Shown here: positions 27,634 through 36,104 of the stretch, piece by piece | Layout: each line of letters begins with the position of its first letter | Numbering within the stretch: position 1 is the stretch's first letter | Source of the DNA: Patescibacteria group bacterium | Lineage (GTDB): Bacteria; Patescibacteriota; Microgenomatia; UBA1400; JAHJAY01 | Reading direction: 5' to 3' | Assembly: GCA_018813815.1 (NCBI GenBank) | Contig: JAHJAY010000019.1 | Coordinates: forward strand, 1-45,315 | Length of the DNA: 45,315 bases | Made by a program: the position numbers and the translations under genes | The notes under the pieces: generated by a model | Seen by the model: the letters and a program-made list of their open reading frames with translations, nothing else | What the model was told of the DNA's origin: nothing | Database searches by the model: none

Positions 27634-28230
27634 TTGTTAAAAAACCCATCGCCTCATTATTGGCGCTTTAAGCGTTATCAAGAATTGCTGGGAGGTTTGA
27701 TTAAAAAAACTGACCGGGTTTTGGATGTTGGTTGTGGAGAAGGCCACTTGTTGTTTTTACTGTCTGAGGCTAACAAGTATGGTGTGGATATAGAGAAAAC
27801 ATATTTGGCCCGGGCCAAAGCTAAAAATCTTCAAGCGCGGTTTAAGCCGGCCTCAGCCGAAGATTTGCCTTTTAAAAATAGCTTTTTCGACTTGGTTTGC
27901 TGTACAGAGGTGATTGAGCATATTAACAGGCCAAAGCAATGCCTCAGAGAAGTTCAAAGAGTTTTAAAGCCCGGTGGTTATTGTTTGTTTTCCACCTACA
28001 ACCATTTTAATATTTTTAACATACTAACCTTAAAAGCTTTTTCTTCTGAACCTAGAATTACGCCCGGTCATATGAGAGAATACAGTTGGATTTCTTTTAA
28101 AAAATTAGTCCAAAATTACTTTGAAATAATCAAAATTACTCAGGCCGGTAGTAGTCAATTGGTTGACGGTTTTTTTCAAGTCGTCAAATTGCCGCTGGCG
28201 GATTTTATGATTGTTTTAGCAGTTAAATAA
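27634..28230 (+). CDS. Class I SAM-dependent methyltransferase
   Basis: The smallest of the five (198 aa). Motif I is VLDVGCGEGHLL at residues ~29-40, followed by GVDIE, then CTEVIEHI near residue 90 and VLKPGGYC. The start is a TTG at 27634, 13 nt after the previous stop, which is the widest gap in the whole 19-gene cluster; no strong Shine-Dalgarno site is visible. Typical Methyltransf_11 fold, substrate unknown. Confidence 0.8.
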   Translation: MLKNPSPHYWRFKRYQELLGGLIKKTDRVLDVGCGEGHLLFLLSEANKYGVDIEKTYLARAKAKNLQARFKPASAEDLPFKNSFFDLVCCTEVIEHINRPKQCLREVQRVLKPGGYCLFSTYNHFNIFNILTLKAFSSEPRITPGHMREYSWISFKKLVQNYFEIIKITQAGSSQLVDGFFQVVKLPLADFMIVLAVK

Positions 28231-28231
28231 T

Positions 28232-28969
28232 ATGATTAGAATTATTATTTTGGCTTATAATGAAGCCGCCAACATTGAGGATTGTTTGATTCAGGCAACC
28301 AAAGTTTTAGGCAATCAACCTCACCGGTTTTATGTTGTTAATGACGGCAGTGTTGATGAAACTTTGTCAATTTTAAACCGGCGCGTTAAAGATTTTCCCC
28401 TTACATTGATCAACCATCAAGTTAATCAGGGAGTGGCAGCAGCTTTACGTTCTGGGATTATTCAGGTGGTTAAACAGGGTCGAGCCAATGATGTGGTTGT
28501 GGTAATGGAAGGAGATGGTACTTCTGATGTTAAGCTTTTAAGGCCAATGATTGCTCAGGTTAATCAAGGTCAGGATATAGTTATTGCTTCGCGCTATCAA
28601 CCGGGCGGCGCCTATTGTAATTTTTCCTTAAAACGCCGGTTTTTTAGTCGCTCAGCCAATTTTATTTTTAACTGGATTTTTCCTTGTCCTCAAGTGAGAG
28701 ATTATACGATTTTTTACCGCGCTTATCGTCTAGGACTATTAAAAAAAGCCTGCCAGGTTTATCAAAACCGCCTGATTAACAGTGAGCATTTTGTCGCTAA
28801 TACAGAACTTTTGGTTAAGTTGATGCGCTTAACTCAAAAGATTAAAGAATTACCATTTACCTATGATTATGGTTATAAAAAAAGCCCCAGTAGTTTGAAT
28901 ATCCCCAGAAACCTTTGGCAATATTTGAAGTTTATTGTTTTAAGGCCTGGCCTGCGGGTTGACTTTTGA
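28232..28969 (+). CDS. GT2 glycosyltransferase, polyprenyl-phosphate sugar synthase-like
   Basis: IIILAYNEAANIEDC at the N-terminus, VVNDGSVDET near residue 37 and VMEGDGTSD near residue 90 (DXD-like) are the order seen in the DPM1/DPG synthase group. NQGVAAALRSG is the characteristic N-x-G-x-x-x-A-x-x-x-G segment. The C-terminus is basic with no clear membrane helices. It may load a sugar on polyprenyl phosphate, which would feed the GT-C enzymes of the cluster on the outer face. Last gene of the cluster; a terminator follows 78 nt downstream. Confidence 0.8.
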   Translation: MIRIIILAYNEAANIEDCLIQATKVLGNQPHRFYVVNDGSVDETLSILNRRVKDFPLTLINHQVNQGVAAALRSGIIQVVKQGRANDVVVVMEGDGTSDVKLLRPMIAQVNQGQDIVIASRYQPGGAYCNFSLKRRFFSRSANFIFNWIFPCPQVRDYTIFYRAYRLGLLKKACQVYQNRLINSEHFVANTELLVKLMRLTQKIKELPFTYDYGYKKSPSSLNIPRNLWQYLKFIVLRPGLRVDF

Positions 28970-29046
28970 AAAGTTTATGGTTAAATAAGATTAGGTTGAA
29001 AAGAGATCTGATAATGTAATTGAAAAAAAACAGCCAAAGATTCGGG

Positions 29047-29068
29047 AAGCCCGCTTTTGGCGGGTTTT
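29047..29068 (+). terminator. Rho-independent terminator of the glycan cluster
   Basis: CCCGC (29050-29054) pairs with GCGGG (29060-29064) around a TTTTG loop, extended by A-T and G-T pairs, and is followed by TTTT. It separates the 19-gene cluster from the 16S gene. Confidence 0.75.
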
Positions 29069-29082
29069 ATGTTAATCGCACC

Positions 29083-29111
29083 TTGACAATTTGACTAGGT
29101 AAGTCTTTGAA
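29083..29111 (+). promoter_or_regulatory. Possible 16S rRNA promoter
   Basis: A consensus TTGACA (29083-29088) lies between the upstream terminator and the 16S leader. The matching -10 is poor: TTTGAA at 29106-29111 is the only hexamer at 17-nt spacing. A promoter must lie here because of the terminator upstream, but the exact elements are uncertain. Confidence 0.35.
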
Positions 29112-29133
29112 GTAGAGCAGGTTTACTTCAAAG
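29105..29133 (+). other. Perfect 10-bp hairpin in the 16S leader
   Basis: CTTTGAAGTA (29105-29114) is exactly complementary to TACTTCAAAG (29124-29133) across a 9-nt loop. It lies just before the processing stem and may be a leader hairpin or a binding site overlapping the promoter. Confidence 0.5.
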
Positions 29134-29137
29134 TAAA

Positions 29138-29163
29138 TTAGCAATTTAAGATGTGGTAGGAAT
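29138..29163 (+). other. Left arm of the 16S precursor processing stem
   Basis: These 26 bases pair with 30800-30825, which lie beyond the 16S 3' end, with 24 Watson-Crick pairs and 2 G-U pairs. This is the usual arrangement for RNase III-type excision of a 16S precursor. Confidence 0.8.
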
Positions 29164-29167
29164 ATGT

Positions 29168-29197
29168 GCCGTGAACCGAATTTATTCTGGTTTACGG

Positions 29198-29198
<1 letters not shown>
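29168..29198 (+). other. Hairpin abutting the 16S 5' end
   Basis: GCCGTGAACC (29168-29177) pairs with GGTTTACGGC (29189-29198) with one G-U pair and an 11-nt loop. It fills the space between the processing stem and the mature 5' end. Confidence 0.55.
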
Positions 29199-30682
<1,484 letters not shown>

Positions 30683-30732
30683 CTAGGAGAGGGTTTTCTG
30701 AGTCACGACCAGATTTTCCTGTTTTCCCAAAC

Positions 30733-30749
30733 ATTACGTTAAGCGTAAT
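30733..30749 (+). other. Hairpin in the 16S trailer
   Basis: ATTACG (30733-30738) pairs with CGTAAT (30744-30749) over a 5-nt loop in the 16S trailer. Confidence 0.4.
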
Positions 30750-30777
30750 TGAGAGAGAACGAAAAACATTTTTTTCA

Positions 30778-30796
30778 ACAATCATTTTATGATTGT
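30778..30796 (+). other. Perfect 8-bp hairpin next to the right processing arm
   Basis: ACAATCAT (30778-30785) pairs with ATGATTGT (30789-30796) over TTT. It lies immediately before the right arm of the processing stem. Confidence 0.5.
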
Positions 30797-30799
30797 AAA

Positions 30800-30825
30800 A
30801 TTCCTACCACGTCTTGAATTGCTAA
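30800..30825 (+). other. Right arm of the 16S precursor processing stem
   Basis: Partner of 29138-29163. It runs straight into the terminator, so the whole transcription unit is leader, 16S, trailer and terminator. Confidence 0.8.
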
Positions 30826-30856
30826 ACCCAGCCTCTCGCGAGAGGCTGGGTTTTTT
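30825..30856 (+). terminator. Strong rho-independent terminator of the 16S transcript
   Basis: The sequence 30825-30852 is a perfect 28-bp palindrome (14 bp per arm, centre CGCG) and ends in six T at 30851-30856. This proves that the rRNA transcript stops here and does not include a 23S gene. Confidence 0.92.
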
Positions 30857-30857
30857 G

Positions 30858-30866
30858 TGCTAAAAT
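30858..30866 (+). promoter_or_regulatory. Extended -10 promoter of the GH172-type gene
   Basis: TGCTAAAAT is an extended -10 (TGn plus TAAAAT) located directly after the terminator T tract and 8 nt before GTG 30875, consistent with a leaderless transcript. The identical nonamer precedes the thiol transporter gene at 42355. Confidence 0.5.
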
Positions 30867-30874
30867 TACCTAAA

Positions 30875-33352
30875 GTGGTTAGTTTTAAGAAAATATTTCT
30901 AAGTGTGCTGGGGTTGTTTTTGACAATTTTTTTATGGCAGTTTAATATTGGAAAAATTGTCAAAGCTCAAAACAGTGATGAAGTTTTTCATCCGGAAACA
31001 AATACAAGTTCGGCAACCAATCTTAATCCAACCTATTTGCCTTTTTTATTTGTTGATGATTGGCAAATGGAATCAAGTTGGGATAGAACCGGTGGTAATG
31101 ATGATGACAGCAAGGCTGCTTTTTCCAAAGAGGGAGACAAGTGGGTTTTAATAAATAAAGAGGATGTTTCTGGAATGATTACGCGGATTTGGATGGCTCA
31201 CCCAATTGCTTATGATCCAGCCGGAGGTGAGATAGCTAAGTTAGAAATTTATACTGACTGGAGCGGGCCGCCATTAATTCTTGATTTCAACCAAAAAACC
31301 ATTGACAATATTCCTCCCTTTTCCCACCCATTATTAACCGATGGGTTATATTCAAGTGGGGGTTTAATATCTTATAGCCCGATTGTTTTTAATGGGCGCT
31401 TAAAGATATTATCTGAGTCATTAGACCCTGAGAGGTTAGCTTATTTTCAAATTAATTATACTACGGCTTCTGAACAAACTTCTGATAATAATGAAGTTAG
31501 CGAATTGGTTTCTTTATGGAAACCTTCAAATATGGGTCAGTTGACTGATGTTCTTTCTGCCGGTGAAATTGATTTTACTGACGCTATAGATACAGTGAGC
31601 GAGGTTAGTTTGTTGCCAGAAAACAAAACAATGGTTTTTTCAGATTCGGGAAAAGGAGTGATCACTAAAATTGCTTTTCCTGCTGATAAAATAGAAGCTT
31701 ATTTGGATAATTTGTCTTTAAAGGTGAATTATCCGGGTTTGACAAATGTGGCAGTTAATTTACCCTTAAGTTTAGCCTTTATGCCACGAGAAGCTGATTA
31801 TATTTCTGATTTACCGCCTGATAATGATATTGATGCTCATGTTTTTAGCCCTACCGGTAAGGAAATTGTGATTAAAAATAATACAGTTTGGGTGCGAGAG
31901 CCGTTTAGAGAAAACTATCAAGATGTTGGTAAATTGAAAAACTGGTATCGAGCTAGTCTGGCAGTTTGGTTGTCGGGTAGTGGCGATTTGCCGCCATCAG
32001 ATAACTTAGATACTTATTCAATCCAGCCCGATGGATCAGAGACAGTGATCAAAGGTGATCGATACTGGTGGAGAAAAGATGTTTATTCACCCTGGGGAAC
32101 TGGTTTATTGGCAAGTATTTGGACAGGGGCTTCTCTAAATGGTTATCCTTTACCTCATAATAATATTGATAGCCATGCATTTGATTTAAACGGTAATGAA
32201 ACGATTATTTCCGGTCTAAGATATTGGTATTCTCAAGCAGGAGAAAATACCTGGTGGAGTGGTACGCTTGAAGAAGCCTGGGATTTACCTCTTGATAAAG
32301 TGGATGGTCATTCATTTTCATCAATGGGCGAAACAGTTATTTCTGGAAATATTTTTTGGTTCAGGGTAAATCCCCAAACTGAATGGTTTCAAGGTAATTT
32401 AACCAATGCTTGGCGGGATGAGAGCAAATTTTATCGAGGTTCTTTATTTTTTGGTTATGATCCGGTGGCTAGCGAGTATTATTTTACCTGGCCTATGCCT
32501 TTTTGGAATGGTATTGAAATTAGTTTGGAAAATAATGGGTCTAATATGGTTAATGCAGAAACTCGGATAAGCTGGACAAGGCAAAGTTATGAAGAGGCGC
32601 AAGCCGGCTATTTAAATATTACTTATGTTGATGAGCAAGAAAGTGAACAAAATTTAATGTTTAAAGCCGCTCATTTAAATGGCAGGGGTAAGTTTGTTGG
32701 AGTAATTGTTTCAGCTGATGGAACTTCTGACCCGCAGTACAATCGGACTTTTTTAGAAGGTGATGAAAAAATTAGTGTTGATGGAGTAATTATTGGTAAT
32801 GGGACCGGTTTGGAGGATTTTTTTGGGGGCGGATGGTATTTTATTCATGGTCCGTTTTATTTGCCGACCCATGGGGCAATGAGATCGCCCTCCGGTCGTT
32901 TACAATCAGTGATTCCAGACAACATTAACAGGCTTGGTATGATTAATCTTAATGATGATCAAGAGACCATAATGTATCGGCATTTTTTAAATGATGCGAT
33001 TAATTTTCAACAAGAATTTGATCTGCAGTTTGAATTTGGGCCCTATCCTGGTGAGCGTTTAGCAAAAGGTTACTCGACCAATTTTAAAGCGGCCGGTGTT
33101 TCTTATTTGTCTGCTCCGGCCTTTTTTTGTTCTACCTGTTCTGTTAATCCGCCTAAATCGTTGGGTAATGCTAATTGTGATGAAATAGTTAATGGTTTGG
33201 ATTTTGGACAATGGCGTTCGATTTTTCAGAAAGTTGGAGTGGTTTCTGAACCGGAAAAAGCCGAAGTAGATTTTAACTGCCAAGAGGATCAGGAAAGCCA
33301 CATAATTGATGCAGTTGATTTTAAAATTATGGTAAGTAATTATTTTAAGTGA
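30875..33352 (+). CDS. Secreted GH172 (DUF2961)-type glycosidase with inserted repeats and dockerin-like tail
   Basis: Signal peptide FKKIFLSVLGLFLTIFLWQ, then a DUF2961/GH172 domain recognised by SGMITRIWMAHP (~residue 95), YFTWPMPFWNGIEISLENN and the signature GNGTGLEDFFGGGWYF (~residue 641). This family contains difructose-anhydride and arabinofuranose-type hydrolases; the substrate here is not known. Between the two halves of the domain (residues ~310-515) lies a Trp-rich block of four repeats of ~45 residues with the pattern PLP-x-N-x-D-x-H-F, then G-x-E-x-V-I-x-G-x-WW. The C-terminus has two dockerin-like half-repeats (NGLDFGQWRSIF, IIDAVDFKIMVSNYF) whose calcium loops are degraded. A GTG at 30857 is also in frame, but it lies upstream of the likely transcription start. 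mnmA starts 1 nt after the stop. Confidence 0.78.
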   Translation: MVSFKKIFLSVLGLFLTIFLWQFNIGKIVKAQNSDEVFHPETNTSSATNLNPTYLPFLFVDDWQMESSWDRTGGNDDDSKAAFSKEGDKWVLINKEDVSGMITRIWMAHPIAYDPAGGEIAKLEIYTDWSGPPLILDFNQKTIDNIPPFSHPLLTDGLYSSGGLISYSPIVFNGRLKILSESLDPERLAYFQINYTTASEQTSDNNEVSELVSLWKPSNMGQLTDVLSAGEIDFTDAIDTVSEVSLLPENKTMVFSDSGKGVITKIAFPADKIEAYLDNLSLKVNYPGLTNVAVNLPLSLAFMPREADYISDLPPDNDIDAHVFSPTGKEIVIKNNTVWVREPFRENYQDVGKLKNWYRASLAVWLSGSGDLPPSDNLDTYSIQPDGSETVIKGDRYWWRKDVYSPWGTGLLASIWTGASLNGYPLPHNNIDSHAFDLNGNETIISGLRYWYSQAGENTWWSGTLEEAWDLPLDKVDGHSFSSMGETVISGNIFWFRVNPQTEWFQGNLTNAWRDESKFYRGSLFFGYDPVASEYYFTWPMPFWNGIEISLENNGSNMVNAETRISWTRQSYEEAQAGYLNITYVDEQESEQNLMFKAAHLNGRGKFVGVIVSADGTSDPQYNRTFLEGDEKISVDGVIIGNGTGLEDFFGGGWYFIHGPFYLPTHGAMRSPSGRLQSVIPDNINRLGMINLNDDQETIMYRHFLNDAINFQQEFDLQFEFGPYPGERLAKGYSTNFKAAGVSYLSAPAFFCSTCSVNPPKSLGNANCDEIVNGLDFGQWRSIFQKVGVVSEPEKAEVDFNCQEDQESHIIDAVDFKIMVSNYFK

Positions 33353-33353
33353 G

Positions 33354-34424
33354 ATGAAAAAAATTGCCGTAGGTTTAAGCGGGGGAGTTGATTCGGCTTT
33401 AGCGGCGGCTCTACTCAAAGAGCAGGGCTATGATTTGCTGGGGATTCATATTCATCTTTGGAGTGAGCGGAATTGCAATCGTTGTTGCGGTAATAAACTT
33501 TTAACAGCTGCTCGACAGACCGCTGAGCTATTAGGCATACCTTTTTATGAAATTGACTTGAAAAAGGAATTTAAAGCTAAAGTAGTCGATAATTTTATAA
33601 AAGAGTATAGGTTGGGAAGAACGCCTAATCCTTGCATTTTGTGCAATAAATTTATCCGTTTTGGCCAGCTTTTAGAAATTGTAAATAAGCGCTTTGGTTG
33701 TGACTATTTGGCTACTGGTCATTATGCCCGGATTGTAAAAACATCTTGCAAGCGGAGTTATCATTTGTTAAGAGCTAAAGATTTATCTAAAGACCAAAGC
33801 TATTTTCTTTATTCTTTAGATCAAAAGCAACTTTCTCAATTAATTTTTCCTCTTGGTGAGTGGCACAAAGAAAAAGTCTGGCAGGAGGCTAAAAAAAGAC
33901 AGTTGCCGGCGGCTGAATCTCCGGAAAGCTTTGACCTTTGTTTTACTGATAATTTGGAGAATTTTTTGCAGCGCCAGTTAAAACCCAAGCCGGGAGAGGT
34001 GATAGTTCAGGCAGGAGAAGTTATTGGTCAGCATAAGGGTTTGCCTTTTTATACTTTTGGTCAAAGTGGCGGTTGGCAATGGTTGCCTCAGGCGCAAAAA
34101 AAACTCAGTCAAACAGGCAAGTTACCCAAATTTTATGTCGTCGCCAAAGATATGAAGAAAAACCAGTTAATAGTGGGGGGCAAAATAACAGCAAGTAGTA
34201 AAGTATTTAGTATTAGGGAGTTACTGATTACTGATTACTGTTTACCAACTACTAAATTATTTGTAAAAATTCGCAACACCGGGAAACTGTTGCCTTGTCA
34301 GTTAAAAGACAACCAGGTGATTTTAGACAAGCCGGCGTTTGCTGTTGCTCCCGGCCAGTCAGCGGGTTTTTACCGCAAATTTAAAGACGATTATGAAGTT
34401 ATTGGCGGAGGGATAATTAATTAA
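33354..34424 (+). CDS. mnmA: tRNA-specific 2-thiouridylase MnmA
   Basis: The PP-loop SGGVDS (residues 9-14) adenylates U34 of tRNA-Lys, -Glu and -Gln. The catalytic Cys sits in NPCILCNKFIRFG (~residue 97), TGHYARI follows, and SKDQSYFLYSL is a strong MnmA signature; the second Cys is in SFDLCF. The C-terminal beta-barrel is present, so the enzyme (356 aa) looks complete. It acts in the cytoplasm, receiving sulfur from a cysteine desulfurase or relay not seen here. It follows the GH172-type gene by 1 nt, an odd operon partner. It converges on the kinase-like gene with only 5 nt between stops. Confidence 0.95.
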   Translation: MKKIAVGLSGGVDSALAAALLKEQGYDLLGIHIHLWSERNCNRCCGNKLLTAARQTAELLGIPFYEIDLKKEFKAKVVDNFIKEYRLGRTPNPCILCNKFIRFGQLLEIVNKRFGCDYLATGHYARIVKTSCKRSYHLLRAKDLSKDQSYFLYSLDQKQLSQLIFPLGEWHKEKVWQEAKKRQLPAAESPESFDLCFTDNLENFLQRQLKPKPGEVIVQAGEVIGQHKGLPFYTFGQSGGWQWLPQAQKKLSQTGKLPKFYVVAKDMKKNQLIVGGKITASSKVFSIRELLITDYCLPTTKLFVKIRNTGKLLPCQLKDNQVILDKPAFAVAPGQSAGFYRKFKDDYEVIGGGIIN

Positions 34425-34429
34425 AGCAA

Positions 34430-35395
34430 TCAAAGATTTAAAGTCAAATCAGCAAATTTTTGGCAATAGGTGTAATCAGGAAAAGGAACAAGCGAGCTAT
34501 CTAAAAAACCGCCGATCGCCCGGGCGGACAGAATAGTTTTAAGTTTTTTCCGACTATAACCAAGCTTCAATAAGATATTAATGATTTTTTCTGCCAGATC
34601 GGGTTTTTCCAAAACACTGAATACCCGCTGGATGAAATAACCAATATCATAATATTCTACTCCGTTGCTTAAAGCATGTTCAGCATCAATTAGGCCCAAG
34701 CGATTGTTCGGCAGTTGGAATATATGCCAAGGAGCAAAATCGCCGTGGCGGGTTTTTTTAGCTAAGAGGCTGGAATTTTGTTTTACTAAGACCAATAGAG
34801 GTTCGAGCGGATATTTTTCAATAATTGATATTGGGATGGCTTTATACCAGCTTTGCGTTTTAGCCATAAACCATTGTTGGTGATCGGCGGCTTGAATATC
34901 TTCGCGGCTGACAATATTTTTTAAGTTTAAATTGGCAATTAACTGACTGAACTTAATAATCGGAGAGAGATTTTTTGCCATCAATTTGGCAAAAACATTT
35001 TTGCTTCGAACTGAAGCTAACAGCGGACCGGAAAAAACATCAGTTATTAAATAAAAAAGACTGGTTTGGTAATAGCCCTGATCAAAGACCTGCGGCACCC
35101 AAAAAAGCGATTCTTTTCTAGGGATAAGTTGATTAAATTGCTGGTTCCAATCAGCCTCAATTTCCGTTAAAACACTGATGCCTGGTGTAGTAGCCAGCTT
35201 AAGAAAATATTTTTGTCCGTCTTTTGTCAGGATGCCGGCAACATGCCGGCCCGGATAGTTTAAACTTTGAATTTGATAACCTTTGGCAGAAAAAAAAGTC
35301 GCGATTGGTTTAAAATTCAAGTTTTTTCCAAGACGATAGTCCAAAAGTTGACCATTTTTTCTTAACTGAAAAGCTTTAAAGTCAGCTGAATTCAT
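34430..35395 (-). CDS. APH/choline kinase-fold protein
   Basis: A phosphotransferase-fold protein of 321 residues. The catalytic loop is HGDFAPWHIF (residues ~218-227) with the Asp base, and LIDAEHA near residue 237 is the metal-binding segment. The Asn that normally closes the catalytic loop (HGD-x4-N) is His here (codon at 34724-34726), so metal coordination may differ. KKYFLKLA near residue 62 likely holds the ATP-binding Lys. The small molecule phosphorylated cannot be told. It is divergent from the HAD hydrolase gene and shares a palindromic -35 region with it. Confidence 0.7.
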   Translation of the reverse strand: MNSADFKAFQLRKNGQLLDYRLGKNLNFKPIATFFSAKGYQIQSLNYPGRHVAGILTKDGQKYFLKLATTPGISVLTEIEADWNQQFNQLIPRKESLFWVPQVFDQGYYQTSLFYLITDVFSGPLLASVRSKNVFAKLMAKNLSPIIKFSQLIANLNLKNIVSREDIQAADHQQWFMAKTQSWYKAIPISIIEKYPLEPLLVLVKQNSSLLAKKTRHGDFAPWHIFQLPNNRLGLIDAEHALSNGVEYYDIGYFIQRVFSVLEKPDLAEKIINILLKLGYSRKKLKTILSARAIGGFLDSSLVPFPDYTYCQKFADLTLNL

Positions 35396-35402
35396 TGTAG
35401 AT

Positions 35403-35431
35403 ATTTTGCGGTTTTAGTTGACTTTTGTCAA
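35403..35431 (-). promoter_or_regulatory. Promoter of the kinase-like gene (leaderless)
   Basis: On the minus strand TTGACA (plus 35426-35431), a 17-nt spacer and CAAAAT (plus 35403-35408) lie 7 nt from the ATG. Confidence 0.55.
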
Positions 35432-35447
35432 CGGAGCAGGGTATTAC
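35418..35447 (+). promoter_or_regulatory. Promoter of the HAD hydrolase gene (leaderless)
   Basis: TTGACT (35418-35423), 18-nt spacer and TATTAC (35442-35447) lie 6 nt before ATG 35454. The -35 overlaps the perfect inverted repeat GTTGACTTTTGTCAAC (35417-35432) that also contains the -35 of the opposite promoter. Confidence 0.55.
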
Positions 35448-35453
35448 TTAATA

Positions 35454-36104
35454 ATGAACAATCAATTCAAAGATATTAAAGTTTTAGTTTGGGATCTTGA
35501 CGGCACTCTTTATAAAAACACGCTGACATTAAGCGGGGCGATTCATGCTAATGCTATCAAGGCAGTTAAAAAAGCCAATTCGCTTTCTGATGAAGAAGCG
35601 GAGCAATTATTTCAGCAAACTTACAAACAGTTAGCCAGCTCAACTCAAACCATGATTCACTGCGGCGTTGATCGGGCTTATGCTTTGTCAGGCAAATGGT
35701 ATGCTGAGGTTCAGTTAAAACACTTACAGCACAACCAGCGCTTAATTAATATGTTTGACCGGCTTAAGCCTTGGCGGCATATTATTAACACTAATGGCGC
35801 TAACCTAGTTACTCAAAAAAAACTGCGCTTATTGGGTTTATCTGCAGACATTTTTGCCAAGATTTTTACTAATGCGGATATGTTTGGCAAGTTAAAACCT
35901 GACTTAATGCCGTTTAAAGCCATGCTTGATTACACCGGCTTGTCGGCTGAACAGCATTTAATGATTGGCGACCGGCCGGAAACCGATTTATTGCCTGCCA
36001 AAAAGCTCGGCATGAAAACATGTCTGGTTTGGGGTGAGTCAGCTGAGGCGGATGTGAGCGTAAAAACAGTTTATGAGGTTAGCGATTTACTTATGGCAGA
36101 TTGA
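35454..36104 (+). CDS. HAD-superfamily hydrolase
   Basis: The haloacid dehalogenase motifs are in order: DLDGTLY (motif I, nucleophile and general acid Asp) near residue 15, NTNGA (motif II) near residue 108, KLKPD with the conserved Lys near residue 147, and MIGDRPETDLLPA (motif IV) near residue 170. The cap is helical, as in pyrimidine 5'-nucleotidase/phosphoglycolate phosphatase types. The phosphorylated substrate is unknown. ATG 35454 is preferred to a TTG at 35418 because motif I then starts at the usual distance and the promoter lies between them. Its 3' end overlaps the receiver-lipoprotein gene by 14 bp tail to tail. Confidence 0.85.
   Translation: MNNQFKDIKVLVWDLDGTLYKNTLTLSGAIHANAIKAVKKANSLSDEEAEQLFQQTYKQLASSTQTMIHCGVDRAYALSGKWYAEVQLKHLQHNQRLINMFDRLKPWRHIINTNGANLVTQKKLRLLGLSADIFAKIFTNADMFGKLKPDLMPFKAMLDYTGLSAEQHLMIGDRPETDLLPAKKLGMKTCLVWGESAEADVSVKTVYEVSDLLMAD

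Noticed and set aside
30857-30874. GTG 30857 as the start of the GH172-type gene
   Set aside because: It overlaps the extended -10 directly after the 16S terminator; GTG 30875 fits the promoter and still gives a full signal peptide, though the upstream start cannot be excluded.
34208-34245. Short direct repeats of TTACTGA in mnmA
   Set aside because: Only about three partial copies in coding sequence that fits the protein; no sign of a functional element.
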